Positions 1 to 9,245 of a stretch of DNA of 64,000 bases are shown here, in pieces. A model generated the notes under the pieces. It ran no database searches, was not told the origin of the DNA, and saw only the letters and a list, made by a program, of their open reading frames with translations. The stretch's first letter is position 1; each line of letters opens with the position of its first letter. Both the position numbers and the translations under genes were made by a program. The DNA lies in assembly GCF_003176895.1 (NCBI RefSeq), contig NZ_QGTD01000008.1, forward strand, positions 496,001 through 560,000, given 5' to 3'. Source of the stretch: Gracilibacillus dipsosauri (GTDB lineage Bacteria; Bacillota; Bacilli; Bacillales; Amphibacillaceae).

Positions 1-372
1 GTTGAAGATTTAAATTTTCCTATTCAAATACGACCAGTACCAACCGTTAGAGAAAATGATGGACTTGCTAGAAGTAGTCGTAATATATACTTATCTAATC
101 AAGAACGTAAGCAAGCTCCACATCTGTATAGAAGTTTAAAATTAGCAGAGCAATTAATCATTGACGGAGAAATTAATCCTGTTATCATAATAGAGGAAGT
201 AAAAAAATATTTAAGTTTACATACGGATGGAAAGCTGGATTATGTGGAACTATTATCCTATCCAGAATTGAAGCCTATCCAAACGATTGGTGGACAAATT
301 ATTATTGCTTTAGCTGTTTTTTTTGGAAAAGCAAGGTTAATTGATAATATAGTTATACAAGTAGAGAGTTAA
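1..372 (+). CDS. panC: Pantothenate synthetase, C-terminal part (5' end outside window)
   Basis: This is the last 123 codons of pantothenate synthetase, which condenses pantoate with beta-alanine using ATP in coenzyme A synthesis. The reading frame is open from the first base and ends with TAA at 370-372. The visible part contains the family motif GLARSSRNIYLS (about residues 20-31 of the fragment), which belongs to the nucleotide/pantoate site. The next gene is panD, which makes the beta-alanine substrate, so the two act in the same pathway and are almost certainly co-transcribed. The N-terminal half lies outside the window. Confidence 0.93.
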   Translation, partial: VEDLNFPIQIRPVPTVRENDGLARSSRNIYLSNQERKQAPHLYRSLKLAEQLIIDGEINPVIIIEEVKKYLSLHTDGKLDYVELLSYPELKPIQTIGGQIIIALAVFFGKARLIDNIVIQVES

Positions 373-399
373 TGAACCGTATGTTTAGGGGGAAAACAT

Positions 400-783
400 A
401 TGCTACGTACGATGATGAAAGCCAAAATTCATCGGGCTAGAGTAACTGAAGCAAACTTAAATTATGTAGGAAGTATTACGATTGATGAAAATATTATGGA
501 TGAAGTTGGTATTTTACCACATGAGAAAGTCCAAATCGTTAATAATAATAACGGCGCACGATTAGAAACATATGTTATTCCCGGAGAACGAGGGAGTAGA
601 ACGATTTGTTTAAATGGTGCTGCAGCAAGACTTGTTCAACCTGATGATATCATTATAATTGTTTCCTACGCTCTCGTAACAGAAGAGGAGCTGAAGGATT
701 TTCAACCAAAAGTAGCGATTATGGATAATCGCAATAATATTCTAGAAATCATACATCAAGAACCACCACTAACTAGTGGTTAA
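400..783 (+). CDS. panD: Aspartate 1-decarboxylase proenzyme
   Basis: Pyruvoyl-dependent enzyme that decarboxylates L-aspartate to beta-alanine for pantothenate synthesis. The 127-residue product has the family length and the N-terminal signature [12 protein letters not shown]. Self-cleavage in this family occurs between Gly24 and Ser25, and both residues are present, Ser25 becoming the pyruvoyl group. A GGGGG ribosome site lies about 10 bases before the ATG. It follows panC by 27 bases and is closed by a strong intrinsic terminator, so it is probably the last gene of the pan operon. Confidence 0.96.
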   Translation: MLRTMMKAKIHRARVTEANLNYVGSITIDENIMDEVGILPHEKVQIVNNNNGARLETYVIPGERGSRTICLNGAAARLVQPDDIIIIVSYALVTEEELKDFQPKVAIMDNRNNILEIIHQEPPLTSG

Positions 784-794
784 TGAGGAATGTT

Positions 795-830
795 AAAACT
801 CTTATCATCTCACTTGATAAGAGTTTTTCT
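795..830 (+). terminator. Intrinsic terminator after panD
   Basis: A perfect 13-bp stem (795-807 with 815-827), a 7-base loop and a T run. It lies inside the longest possible reading frame of the next gene. That is a main reason to reject the upstream start of dinG at 790. Confidence 0.9.
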
Positions 831-858
831 ATCATGGAAGAAAAGAAGGCGTGATCCA

Positions 859-3540
859 ATGAAAAAATTTGTCGTGATTGATGTGGAAACAACTGGGCAT
901 TCACCAGCAAAAGGTGATAAGATCATCGAAATTGGTATTGTCGTGATCGAAAATGACCAAATCGTGAAGCAATACAATCAGTTAATTAATCCAAAAAGCG
1001 GAATTCCCCCATTTATTACACAATTAACCTCTATATCAGAGGAGCAAATACGTGATAAACCTAGTTTTTCTGAGGTAGCCGATGATCTCATCCCTCTATT
1101 AGCCGATGCTATTATGGTTGCACACAATATTAACTTCGACCTCAGCTTCCTGAATGACGAGTTGACGCAAGCAGGGTTGGCGACATTGCAGCCTCCAATT
1201 ATTGATACGGTGGAATTATCACGAATTTTCTTTCCAAGAGCACCAGGCTATAAATTAGGTGAATTAGCTCAACATCTCCACCTGACACACGATCAGCCCC
1301 ACCGTGCTATTTCTGATGCCTTGGTAACAGCTGATTTATTACTCTTATTAATGAATAAAATAAATTCATTACCTATACAAGTTATCAATCAGTTATTAGA
1401 TATTTCGGTGAAGCTTAAATCAGACTTAGCTATCTTGTTACCAGATGAAAAAGAGGCAGCAATTCGTCACGATTTATGTAACTACAACGGCTTAGCCATC
1501 AAGAACTGGCAAGAATATCAAAAGCCCGAAGCAGAGAAATATGCATTATCATTTCAAGATTGTTTAGACAGATTCTATGGAGAAAATGGCTATTTGCAAA
1601 AAAAGTTTCAAGAATATGAAAGAAGAAAAGATCAACAATGGATCAGTGAAACCATCTATGATCAATTTCAGAGGAATAGACATGCAATGATCGAAGCAGA
1701 AACAGGAATAGGTAAATCTATTGCCTATTTACTACCAGCCGTTTACCAATCGATACACAGTAAAGAACCCGTAGTGATTAGTACATCTAATACGAATCTT
1801 CAAGCAAAGCTAAAAGACGAGGATATGCATAAAGTATTCTCTTTCTTTTCACAAGAATTACAAGTGACATTAGTGAAAGGGAAGCAAAATTATTTAAGCA
1901 TCGAGAAATTTTTTCAATTTTATCAAGATAGGTCGCAAAATAGTTACCATCATCTTCTAATTAAGGCTATGATTCTAGTATGGTTAACCGAAACAACTAC
2001 TGGGGATTTAGATGAAATTCAATTACCAAAGAAGGATCAACAAATGAAGCAACAATTGGTGGTAGATAAGCAAGACTCCTCATCACCATGGTCTTCTGCT
2101 TGTTTTTATCAGAGAATGAAAAGAAAGGCAAAACATTCTCATATTATCATTACCAACCATGCTTTGTTGTCTCTTGATATTGTTTCAACAGATAAGCTAT
2201 TACCTAACTATGCTTATCTTATTTTAGATGAAGCACATCGCTTAGACACAGTTGCTTCACGTTATCTTGGTAATTCGTTAAACTATTTTGAACTCAGTGC
2301 ATTCTTTCAACGATTAGAAAAATCGCTAGGAGAAATAGATCCGCTTATCAAGATATTAAAGGATACACATTATGAAATTGACAGCCTATTTCGATTACTG
2401 TTTTTGTTCGTGAAAGATAATAATAACAAAAATAAAACCTATAATGATCGCGGTAGACTTCAAAGCTTATGGGATTTAGAGTCATTCGACAGGGATAAAA
2501 CAGTGATTCGAGACGGTGTGTATAGATCTATTGAGCTTTTAAACTTGCTATCCCAACAATTGTTGGAGGCAGAAGCTAACCTAATTGATCGTGAGACATA
2601 TCTTTTGGAGTTAAGGGAATTTTCAGATAAATTGAAGTGCTTATTACTTTTGAGCGAAGAGTCTGAGGTGACTTGGTTGGAGATTGATCAAAATGGAGCA
2701 GAGAACGCAGTCTATATTTACCGTGAACTGTTCTCAGCAACGGAACAATTGACCAACCATCTATTCACACAAAAAAAAGGAATTATCATGATTAGTGGCA
2801 CCTTGACGATCCAACAATCCTTTGCATATATGCGAAAAAGCTTTGGATTAAAGGAAAAAGAAGTTGATTGCTATCAATTAAAAGCAAATTTTCCATATGA
2901 TCAAAACGTACAGTTAATGATTCCCAGCGATTTCCCTGAAATTCGTTATCCTCAACATGATGAGTTTGTTTTTGCAACAAGTGAAGCTATTCTCTCTTTA
3001 GCAAAATTAATCAAAGGTAAAATGCTCGTTCTCTTTACCTCTTATGATATGTTAAAGCAAACGTATTATCTTTTGAAAGAGACGGAAGACTTAGAGGACT
3101 ACATGATCATCGGACAAGGCTTATCAACCGGTAGTCGAAATCGATTGATTAAGCATTTTCGCTCTTTTGAGCAGTCTATACTGTTGGGTACGAATGCTTT
3201 TTGGGAAGGGATTGACATTCCAGGGGAGGGTCTGTCGTGTTTAGTCATTGTAAAATTACCCTTTCAATCACCAAGTGATCCAGTATATACAAAAAAAGCC
3301 GAATACTATAAGAAATTAAATCGAAATCCTTTTATGGAATTATCTCTACCTAAAGCCGTCTTTCAGTTTAAACAAGGCTTTGGGAGATTAGTTCGCAAGC
3401 AAACAGATCGTGGTGTCATTTTCGTGTTCGATGATCGTATAATGAAAAAAAGATATGGCAAATATTTTTTAGAATCCATTCCTGATGTCCCTTTATCGTA
3501 TGAGCCATTACATCAATTGTTAAAAAAAGTAAATGTTTGA
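859..3540 (+). CDS. dinG: DinG-family exonuclease/helicase
   Basis: Superfamily 2 protein of 893 residues with an N-terminal DEDDh 3'-5' exonuclease domain (Asp8 and Glu10 in VIDVETTG) and a C-terminal DinG/XPD-type ATPase. The Walker A motif AETGIGKS is near residue 280, the DEAH box near residue 457, and the C-terminal helicase motifs are present (WEGIDIPGE, QGFGRLVR). The exonuclease-helicase fusion is the Bacillus type, in which the nuclease domain rather than helicase activity is known to be important. The frame is open from 790, but that start lies on the panD terminator. ATG 859 has an AGAAGGCGTG ribosome site and gives the usual N-terminus. It begins the conserved dinG-ypmA-ypmB-aspB-asnS order, interrupted here by one extra gene. 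Confidence 0.94.
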   Translation: MKKFVVIDVETTGHSPAKGDKIIEIGIVVIENDQIVKQYNQLINPKSGIPPFITQLTSISEEQIRDKPSFSEVADDLIPLLADAIMVAHNINFDLSFLNDELTQAGLATLQPPIIDTVELSRIFFPRAPGYKLGELAQHLHLTHDQPHRAISDALVTADLLLLLMNKINSLPIQVINQLLDISVKLKSDLAILLPDEKEAAIRHDLCNYNGLAIKNWQEYQKPEAEKYALSFQDCLDRFYGENGYLQKKFQEYERRKDQQWISETIYDQFQRNRHAMIEAETGIGKSIAYLLPAVYQSIHSKEPVVISTSNTNLQAKLKDEDMHKVFSFFSQELQVTLVKGKQNYLSIEKFFQFYQDRSQNSYHHLLIKAMILVWLTETTTGDLDEIQLPKKDQQMKQQLVVDKQDSSSPWSSACFYQRMKRKAKHSHIIITNHALLSLDIVSTDKLLPNYAYLILDEAHRLDTVASRYLGNSLNYFELSAFFQRLEKSLGEIDPLIKILKDTHYEIDSLFRLLFLFVKDNNNKNKTYNDRGRLQSLWDLESFDRDKTVIRDGVYRSIELLNLLSQQLLEAEANLIDRETYLLELREFSDKLKCLLLLSEESEVTWLEIDQNGAENAVYIYRELFSATEQLTNHLFTQKKGIIMISGTLTIQQSFAYMRKSFGLKEKEVDCYQLKANFPYDQNVQLMIPSDFPEIRYPQHDEFVFATSEAILSLAKLIKGKMLVLFTSYDMLKQTYYLLKETEDLEDYMIIGQGLSTGSRNRLIKHFRSFEQSILLGTNAFWEGIDIPGEGLSCLVIVKLPFQSPSDPVYTKKAEYYKKLNRNPFMELSLPKAVFQFKQGFGRLVRKQTDRGVIFVFDDRIMKKRYGKYFLESIPDVPLSYEPLHQLLKKVNV

Positions 3541-3606
3541 CTCTGATAAATATCGAACAATTGAGCAATCCTATTTGTAAATATGGATTAAAAGGTAGGA
3601 TGGATT

Positions 3607-4395
3607 ATGCTAAAAAGTGGATGGGCACATTTATTTCTTCTTTTTATTTTCAGTCTGTTCTCGATTATCGAAACAGCTTGGCAAGATGAGAACGGAATGG
3701 AAAATGGGGAAATAGATATGGTATTCTTTAATCTGCCACACGGGGAAGCAACATTAATTACTAATTATTATGGTGACAATATTCTCATCAATACAGGCTC
3801 TGAAAAAAGTGAAAAAAGCCTGAATGAGCAGCTTAAGCAAATGGGGATTACAGAAATAGATCAAGTTATTATTTCAAATGAAGAAGAAGCATATAGTGGG
3901 AATCTCCAAAATGTTATTACAAAATACCATGTGAATAAAGCGATTTTGCCAGAATCATTTGAAATGGAACAAAATCAATCAGTCAAAATTGAAAAATGGC
4001 AATCCGACAAGGTTTATACGTTGTTTGATCATTTAATGGTACAAAATATTGATATTAGTAAGGACGATGAAATCAGTTTTATGCTCCATTATGGAGAAGA
4101 ATCCGTGTTATTTTTAAATGATGGAAATATTTCGATTGAGCCAAAGCTAATCGATCAGCATAGGCAAGTAGATATTTTGAAAATTGCCGAGTTTGGAAGT
4201 GGGGAATCTCCTTCACAAAGACTGTTAAAACAAATAAACCCTATCATCAGTATTATATTCCATAGTAATAAGCATGAAATCAATGAGGATCTAATCGAAA
4301 GGCTTAACGCCTCGTGGATCGATATTTATTTTCTAAAACAGTCAGGAACGGTATATGTGAGAATGTCCCAATCAGACTATGAACTGTTGTCCTAA
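3607..4395 (+). CDS. Exported/anchored ComEC-like metallo-beta-lactamase-fold protein without metal ligands
   Basis: Product of 262 residues with a hydrophobic N-terminus (about residues 5-24) that looks like a signal peptide or membrane anchor. The rest resembles the C-terminal beta-lactamase domain of ComEC/Rec2: a small-ligand strand YGDNILINTGSE, then KQMGITEIDQVIIS. At the place where the family carries HxHxDH the protein reads NEEEAYSG (about residues 91-98), so the metal ligands are gone. Later segments (SVLFLNDGN, IIFHSNKHE) keep the expected strand order. It sits between dinG and ypmA, where B. subtilis has no gene. The fold is an inference from motif order. The function is unknown and a hydrolase is unlikely. 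Confidence 0.6.
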   Translation: MLKSGWAHLFLLFIFSLFSIIETAWQDENGMENGEIDMVFFNLPHGEATLITNYYGDNILINTGSEKSEKSLNEQLKQMGITEIDQVIISNEEEAYSGNLQNVITKYHVNKAILPESFEMEQNQSVKIEKWQSDKVYTLFDHLMVQNIDISKDDEISFMLHYGEESVLFLNDGNISIEPKLIDQHRQVDILKIAEFGSGESPSQRLLKQINPIISIIFHSNKHEINEDLIERLNASWIDIYFLKQSGTVYVRMSQSDYELLS

Positions 4396-4522
4396 CTATT
4401 TCCTAAAGGTTTGCTCATGTTATGCTTGTACAAAAAGCAGTTTTTGAAAGGTTTTTAGTTGAAAAAAATGAAGAACTACCGCAAAATAGAGTATATGAAA
4501 GTCGGCTTATGGGGGTATAATA

Positions 4523-4696
4523 ATGAGTCAGTCAAAAATTGTTACCTTATCCACGGTGAAGGTAGATTTTCATGATGATTTATATAAAATAGTGGATGGT
4601 TTAAATCGAACATTAAAGGGCGACAATTTAATGTTCGGTTTAACATTAAGTGAGGATAATGATGAGAAAGCAATATTTACTATCTATCGAACTTAA
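4523..4696 (+). CDS. ypmA: YpmA family small protein (DUF4264)
   Basis: A 57-codon gene. The product runs MSQSKIVTLSTVKVD to FTIYRT and closely matches the small conserved YpmA protein found after dinG in bacilli. The core segment DGLNRTLKGDNLMFGL is typical. A GGGGG ribosome site precedes the ATG. Its 3' end overlaps the start of ypmB by about 35 bases, which implies coupled translation. Its function is not known in any organism I am aware of. The context is the dinG-ypmA-ypmB-aspB transcription unit. Confidence 0.88.
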   Translation: MSQSKIVTLSTVKVDFHDDLYKIVDGLNRTLKGDNLMFGLTLSEDNDEKAIFTIYRT

Positions 4697-5189
4697 AAAG
4701 TCATTTTGGATATCTGTTGTTGTCGTCATCTTATTAGGAGCATTTCTTTACTTTTGTGTACATACTTATCAAGGGATTATGAAGACCAAGACAGCGAATT
4801 TTTCAGATGTAGAGAACTTTTTGCTCGAGAGTGATTTAAAGATTGACGATATACACAGTATCGAACGGTTTCATGGTAATCAGTTATATTATGTCGTAGA
4901 AGCCGAAAACATCAATGAGGAAGCTCTACTTATTTATGTGTATAAGGATGAAGAGGTATTCCAATATAGAGATTACGCGATGGAATCCTTTTACACACAA
5001 GATGAAATACTAGAAGATTGGAAGCAACGATGTACATCTTGTCATTTATTAGGATCAAATTTCGGTTTATTGAATGAAAATCCAAGCTTAGAAATTAAAT
5101 ATTTGGATGATCAAGAGCGACTTGTTTATGAGCATGTTTTGTTAAATGATTTGTCTGAATACCGTTTAACATTAAATCCAGCATATTAA
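4662..5189 (+). CDS. ypmB: YpmB-like membrane-anchored protein
   Basis: A 175-residue product with one N-terminal transmembrane segment (about residues 14-34) and an outward-facing domain of the YpmB/PepSY-like type (DUF5590). It contains the pattern YYVVEAENINEEALLIYVYKD seen in YpmB proteins, and position between ypmA and aspB supports this. GTG 4650 and ATG 4659 are also in frame. ATG 4662 is preferred because GTGAGG at 4650-4655 then lies six bases upstream. Two cysteines (CTSC, about residue 125) are unusual for the family. The function is unknown. Confidence 0.8.
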   Translation: MRKQYLLSIELKKSFWISVVVVILLGAFLYFCVHTYQGIMKTKTANFSDVENFLLESDLKIDDIHSIERFHGNQLYYVVEAENINEEALLIYVYKDEEVFQYRDYAMESFYTQDEILEDWKQRCTSCHLLGSNFGLLNENPSLEIKYLDDQERLVYEHVLLNDLSEYRLTLNPAY

Positions 5190-5210
5190 AAAAGAAGGGT
5201 GAACATAATC

Positions 5211-6392
5211 ATGGAATTAGCCAATCGAGTACAAACATTAACGCCATCATCTACATTAGCTATTACTGCAAAGGCAAAAGAATTAAAGCAAGCAGGGCAT
5301 GATGTAATTGGTTTAGGTGCAGGCGAACCAGACTTTAATACACCGGAATATATATTAGAGGCTGCCTCCAAAGCGATGTATGATGGCTTTACGAAATACA
5401 CTCCAGCAGGTGGAACACCTGGCTTAAAGCAATCGATCGCAAATAAAATGGAAAAGGATCATGAACTGCGCTATGATCTAGATCAAATAATTGTCACAAC
5501 TGGTGCAAAACACGCATTATATACATTATTTCAAGTATTATTAAACAAGGACGATGAAGTCATTATTCCTGCACCATACTGGGTTAGTTATCCAGAGCAG
5601 GTTAAACTTGCAGAGGGGAAACCAGTTTTCGTCAATGCTAAGGAAGAGAACGAATTTAAAATAACTCCAGAGCAATTAGAAAATGCGATAACAGATAAGA
5701 CGAAAGCAGTAATTCTTAATTCACCTAGTAATCCAACTGGGGTTATGTATGAAAAGGAAGAATTAGAAGCCTTAGGTAAGATATGTTTAAAGCATCATAT
5801 TTTTATCGTTTCTGATGAAATTTATGAAAAGCTCATTTACACAGGTACGGAGCATTTTTCCATTGCCCAATTATCAGAAGAATTAAAAGAGCAAACAATT
5901 ATCATAAATGGTGTATCCAAATCCCATTCCATGACGGGCTGGAGAATCGGTTATGCAGTAGGTAATAAACAAATTATTAAAGCAATGACAAATTTAGCTT
6001 CTCACTCAACTTCTAATCCGACATCTATTTCTCAAATTGCTGCAGAAGCAGCATATAATGGTGGAAATTCCGAGATAGAAGCTATGAGAAAAGCATTTAG
6101 TGAGAGGCTAGAAAAGCTCTATCAATGGTTAACGGAGATACCAGGAATTAAATGTGTGAAGCCAAAAGGTGCCTTTTATCTGTTTCCAAATGTAAAAGAA
6201 GCAGTCCAAAAAAATGGCTTTGATTCTGTTGATGATTGGGTAACAGCACTACTGGAAGAGGAAAAAGTAGCGCTTGTCCCTGGTTCAGGCTTTGGAGCAT
6301 CTGATAATGTACGTTTATCCTATGCTATTTCCTTAGACCAATTAGAAGAGGCCTCCGTTCGCATCAAGCGATTTGTAGAAAATCATCAATAA
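5211..6392 (+). CDS. aspB: Pyridoxal-phosphate aspartate aminotransferase
   Basis: Class I aminotransferase of 393 residues, exactly the length of B. subtilis AspB, converting oxaloacetate and glutamate to aspartate. The PLP lysine is near residue 237 in VSKSHSMTGWRIGY. Other family segments are SPSNPTGVMY, SDEIYEKL and the C-terminal NVRLSYA arginine. An upstream GTG at 5199 is in frame, but it lies inside the AAGAAGGG ribosome site that serves ATG 5211. It is followed by asnS, which uses aspartate-derived asparagine, in the same operon order as B. subtilis. Confidence 0.96.
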   Translation: MELANRVQTLTPSSTLAITAKAKELKQAGHDVIGLGAGEPDFNTPEYILEAASKAMYDGFTKYTPAGGTPGLKQSIANKMEKDHELRYDLDQIIVTTGAKHALYTLFQVLLNKDDEVIIPAPYWVSYPEQVKLAEGKPVFVNAKEENEFKITPEQLENAITDKTKAVILNSPSNPTGVMYEKEELEALGKICLKHHIFIVSDEIYEKLIYTGTEHFSIAQLSEELKEQTIIINGVSKSHSMTGWRIGYAVGNKQIIKAMTNLASHSTSNPTSISQIAAEAAYNGGNSEIEAMRKAFSERLEKLYQWLTEIPGIKCVKPKGAFYLFPNVKEAVQKNGFDSVDDWVTALLEEEKVALVPGSGFGASDNVRLSYAISLDQLEEASVRIKRFVENHQ

Positions 6393-6428
6393 AAACACGA
6401 AAACATTTAAAAAACACGGGTGAGATAA

Positions 6429-7721
6429 ATGAAAGTAACCATAAACAAAGTCCATCAATTTGTGGACCAAGAAGTGACCATTGGAGCATGGCTAGCTAAC
6501 AAGCGTTCAAGTGGTAAAATAGCATTTTTGCAATTGAGAGATGGAACAGGTTTTATGCAAGGGGTTGTAGTAAAGGCAGATGTCGATGAAACGATATTTC
6601 AACAAGCAAAGTCGTTAACACAGGAATCTTCTTTATATGTAACGGGAAAGATTGTCGAAGATTCACGTTCGTCATTTGGTTTTGAGATGCAAGTGAAGCA
6701 TATCGAACTTATTCAAGAAGCGACAGATTATCCAATTACTCCAAAAAATCACGGCACAGAATTCTTAATGGATCATCGTCATTTATGGCTACGGTCTAAG
6801 AAGCAGCACGCGATTATGAAGATTAGAAATGAAATTATCCAAGCTACTTATCGTTTTTTCGAGCAAGAAAATTTTGTCAAAATAGATCCACCAATTCTTA
6901 CAGGTACTGCAGCAGAGGAGACCACGGAGCTATTTCATACCAAATATTTTGAGGAAGAAGCTTACTTATCCCAAAGTGGACAGCTATATATGGAAGCTGC
7001 GGCAATGGCTCTTGGAAGAGTCTTTTCCTTTGGACCAACTTTTCGAGCAGAAAAATCAAAAACTAGACGACATTTAATTGAATTTTGGATGATAGAACCT
7101 GAAATGGCCTTTACCACACACGAAGAAAGCTTAGAAATCCAAGAAAACTATGTACAGTTTATCGCAGAATCTGTTCTCACTAATTGTTCATTAGAATTAA
7201 ATACGCTGGAAAGAAACTTGGAAATGCTTCAAAAAATAAAGGCACCATTCCCACGAATTACGTATGACGAAGCGATTGAACTGTTAAAACAAAAAGGCTT
7301 TACAGATATTGAATGGGGGGAGGATTTCGGTGCACCACATGAAACAGCTATTGCCGAAAGCTTTGATAAGCCTATATTCATCACCCATTATCCAAAAGAC
7401 ATTAAAGCATTCTATATGAAGCCAGATCCAGATCGTGAAGATGTTGTACTTTGTGCTGACTTAATTGCACCAGAAGGTTATGGTGAAATTATCGGTGGTT
7501 CTGCTAGAATTGATGATTTGAGCCTCTTGAAGCAGCGATATATGGAGCATGAATTAATAGGGGATGCCTATGAATGGTATTTAGAGCTTCGTAAATATGG
7601 CAGTGTTCCCCACGCGGGATTTGGTTTAGGCTTAGAAAGAACGGTGGCATGGATTAGTGGTGTTGACCATGTTAGAGAAACCATTCCGTTTCCACGATTA
7701 CTTAATAGACTATATCCTTAA
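6429..7721 (+). CDS. asnS: Asparaginyl-tRNA synthetase
   Basis: Class IIb aminoacyl-tRNA synthetase of 430 residues, charging tRNA-Asn. An N-terminal OB-fold anticodon-binding domain (about residues 1-105) is followed by the catalytic domain with motif 2 ([14 protein letters not shown]) and motif 3 ([14 protein letters not shown]). Motif 2 and the lack of a bacterial GAD insertion identify it as AsnS rather than a bacterial AspS. The gene follows aspB by 36 bases with a GGGTGAG ribosome site. A stem-loop follows the stop codon. Confidence 0.96.
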   Translation: MKVTINKVHQFVDQEVTIGAWLANKRSSGKIAFLQLRDGTGFMQGVVVKADVDETIFQQAKSLTQESSLYVTGKIVEDSRSSFGFEMQVKHIELIQEATDYPITPKNHGTEFLMDHRHLWLRSKKQHAIMKIRNEIIQATYRFFEQENFVKIDPPILTGTAAEETTELFHTKYFEEEAYLSQSGQLYMEAAAMALGRVFSFGPTFRAEKSKTRRHLIEFWMIEPEMAFTTHEESLEIQENYVQFIAESVLTNCSLELNTLERNLEMLQKIKAPFPRITYDEAIELLKQKGFTDIEWGEDFGAPHETAIAESFDKPIFITHYPKDIKAFYMKPDPDREDVVLCADLIAPEGYGEIIGGSARIDDLSLLKQRYMEHELIGDAYEWYLELRKYGSVPHAGFGLGLERTVAWISGVDHVRETIPFPRLLNRLYP

Positions 7722-7750
7722 CGTTTGAACATGACGGTATCTCGTTTAAG

Positions 7751-7783
7751 TATAATCCTTTGCAGTTGATGCAAAGGATTATA
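7751..7783 (+). terminator. Stem-loop after asnS
   Basis: Perfect 14-bp inverted repeat (7751-7764 with 7770-7783) and a 5-base loop. What follows is CTATTTATTATA, a T-rich but interrupted tract. It is probably a weak or partial terminator separating asnS from dnaD. Confidence 0.55.
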
Positions 7784-7844
7784 CTATTTATTATAGGTAT
7801 GAGGGAATACGTTTAAAAGACGTACCAGAAGGTGGTTAACATAG

Positions 7845-8519
7845 ATGAATGACAAGATCAGTAATGTCTTATTTGATCAGATCAATATACCTACTTCTTT
7901 ATTATATCACTATAAAGATCTAGGATTGGATGAAAAACAAGTGATGTTACTCGTTCAAATTTACATTTCACAGAAAAATACGATTTACTTTCCAACACCT
8001 GAACAGCTCGCTCAGCATGTAACGATGTCGATGGAAGAATGTTCTGGTTTATTACGACAATTGATTCAGCAAGGATTTTTGAAAATTGAAGAAGAAGAAA
8101 ATGATGATGTTATCAAAGAAATCTACTCTTTAGAACCTCTTTGGAATAAATTATTTGTAGAAAATGATGGCAAAGAGGATAAGGAGGACAAGCAGGTAGG
8201 GGAAATGTTCCTGCGTTTTGAACGTGAGTTCGGTAGGCCACTATCACCGTTTGAGATCGAACGAGTAAATCAATGGCTAGACGGGGAACAACATTCGATT
8301 GAATTAATCTATGCTGCTTTAAGAGAAGCTGTTTTGATGAGTAAATTAAATTTTAATTACATTGATCGGATTCTGTTCGATTGGAAGAAAAAAGGGATTC
8401 AATCTCCAGTGCAAGCAAGAGAATCAAGCAAAGCATTTCATGGAAAGAAAATAGACAATAAAGGGAATAACACAAATTCTTCAAAAAAATCACTTTATTA
8501 TAACTGGTTAGAGGATTAG
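7845..8519 (+). CDS. dnaD: DnaD replication initiation/primosome protein
   Basis: Primosomal protein of 224 residues that works with DnaA, DnaB and DnaI in helicase loading at oriC and at restarted forks. It has an N-terminal winged-helix DDBH1 domain (about 1-100), an acidic linker, and a C-terminal DDBH2 domain (about 125-200). The DNA-binding motif is visible as NYIDRILFDWKKKG (YxxxIxxxW). The gene stands between asnS and nth as in B. subtilis. The ribosome site GAAGGTGG lies upstream of the ATG. Confidence 0.95.
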   Translation: MNDKISNVLFDQINIPTSLLYHYKDLGLDEKQVMLLVQIYISQKNTIYFPTPEQLAQHVTMSMEECSGLLRQLIQQGFLKIEEEENDDVIKEIYSLEPLWNKLFVENDGKEDKEDKQVGEMFLRFEREFGRPLSPFEIERVNQWLDGEQHSIELIYAALREAVLMSKLNFNYIDRILFDWKKKGIQSPVQARESSKAFHGKKIDNKGNNTNSSKKSLYYNWLED

Positions 8520-8531
8520 GGAGAGAAGGTT

Positions 8532-9191
8532 ATGCTAACAAAGAAAGAAATACGTTTTGTATTAGATACCATTGCAGATATGTTTCCAGATGCAGAATGT
8601 GAATTGAATCATCGCAATGCCTTTGATTTATTAATTGCAGTAGTTTTATCGGCGCAGTGTACAGATGCACTAGTAAATAAAGTGACAAAGGATCTATTTA
8701 ACAAATACCACACGCCAGAAGATTATGTGAATGTATCACTAGAAGAATTGCAAGCTGATATCCGATCAATTGGTCTTTATCGCAATAAATCAAAAAATAT
8801 TCGCAAGCTTTGTCAAACTTTAATTGATGAGTATGACGGTGTTGTACCAAATTCAAAGGCAGCATTAGAAAAATTAGCAGGAGTGGGGAGGAAGACGGCA
8901 AATGTCGTAGCCTCTGTTGCTTTTGATGAACCTGCTATTGCGGTGGATACTCATGTGGAAAGGGTATCCAAACGATTAGGTATTTGTAGATGGAAGGATA
9001 GCGTCTTAGAAGTGGAGAAAACGCTAATGCGCAAAATTCCGGTTGAGGAGTGGAGTGATACACACCATCGACTTATTTTTTTCGGAAGATATCACTGTAA
9101 AGCCAAAAATCCACAATGCGGAATTTGTCCATTATTAGATCTTTGTCGTGAGGGAAAGAAAAGAATGAGAAAAACAGAAACAGCAAATTAA
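8532..9191 (+). CDS. nth: Endonuclease III (DNA glycosylase/AP lyase)
   Basis: Removes oxidised pyrimidines and cleaves abasic sites in base excision repair. The 219-residue protein has the helix-hairpin-helix LAGVGRKTANVV with catalytic Lys near 121, the catalytic Asp near 139 in AVDTHVERVSKRLG, and the four-cysteine [4Fe-4S] loop C-x6-C-x2-C-x5-C near residues 188-204. It starts 12 bases after dnaD with a GGGAGAGAAGG ribosome site. In B. subtilis ypoC follows nth. Here nth ends the operon and faces ponA across a shared terminator. Confidence 0.97.
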   Translation: MLTKKEIRFVLDTIADMFPDAECELNHRNAFDLLIAVVLSAQCTDALVNKVTKDLFNKYHTPEDYVNVSLEELQADIRSIGLYRNKSKNIRKLCQTLIDEYDGVVPNSKAALEKLAGVGRKTANVVASVAFDEPAIAVDTHVERVSKRLGICRWKDSVLEVEKTLMRKIPVEEWSDTHHRLIFFGRYHCKAKNPQCGICPLLDLCREGKKRMRKTETAN

Positions 9192-9208
9192 GATTTTCTG
9201 CCAATAGA

Positions 9209-9242
9209 AAAACAGTGCATCGATCACGATGCACTGTTTTTT
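9209..9242. terminator. Bidirectional terminator between nth and ponA
   Basis: A 14-bp stem (9209-9222 with 9227-9240), a 4-base loop, T residues on one side and A residues on the other. It can stop transcription of nth from the left and of recU-ponA from the right. Confidence 0.88.
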
Positions 9243-9245
9243 ATG

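Noticed and set aside
790-858. Extension of dinG to an upstream start
   Set aside because: The extra 23 codons lie on a perfect terminator hairpin and there is a good ribosome site before ATG 859.
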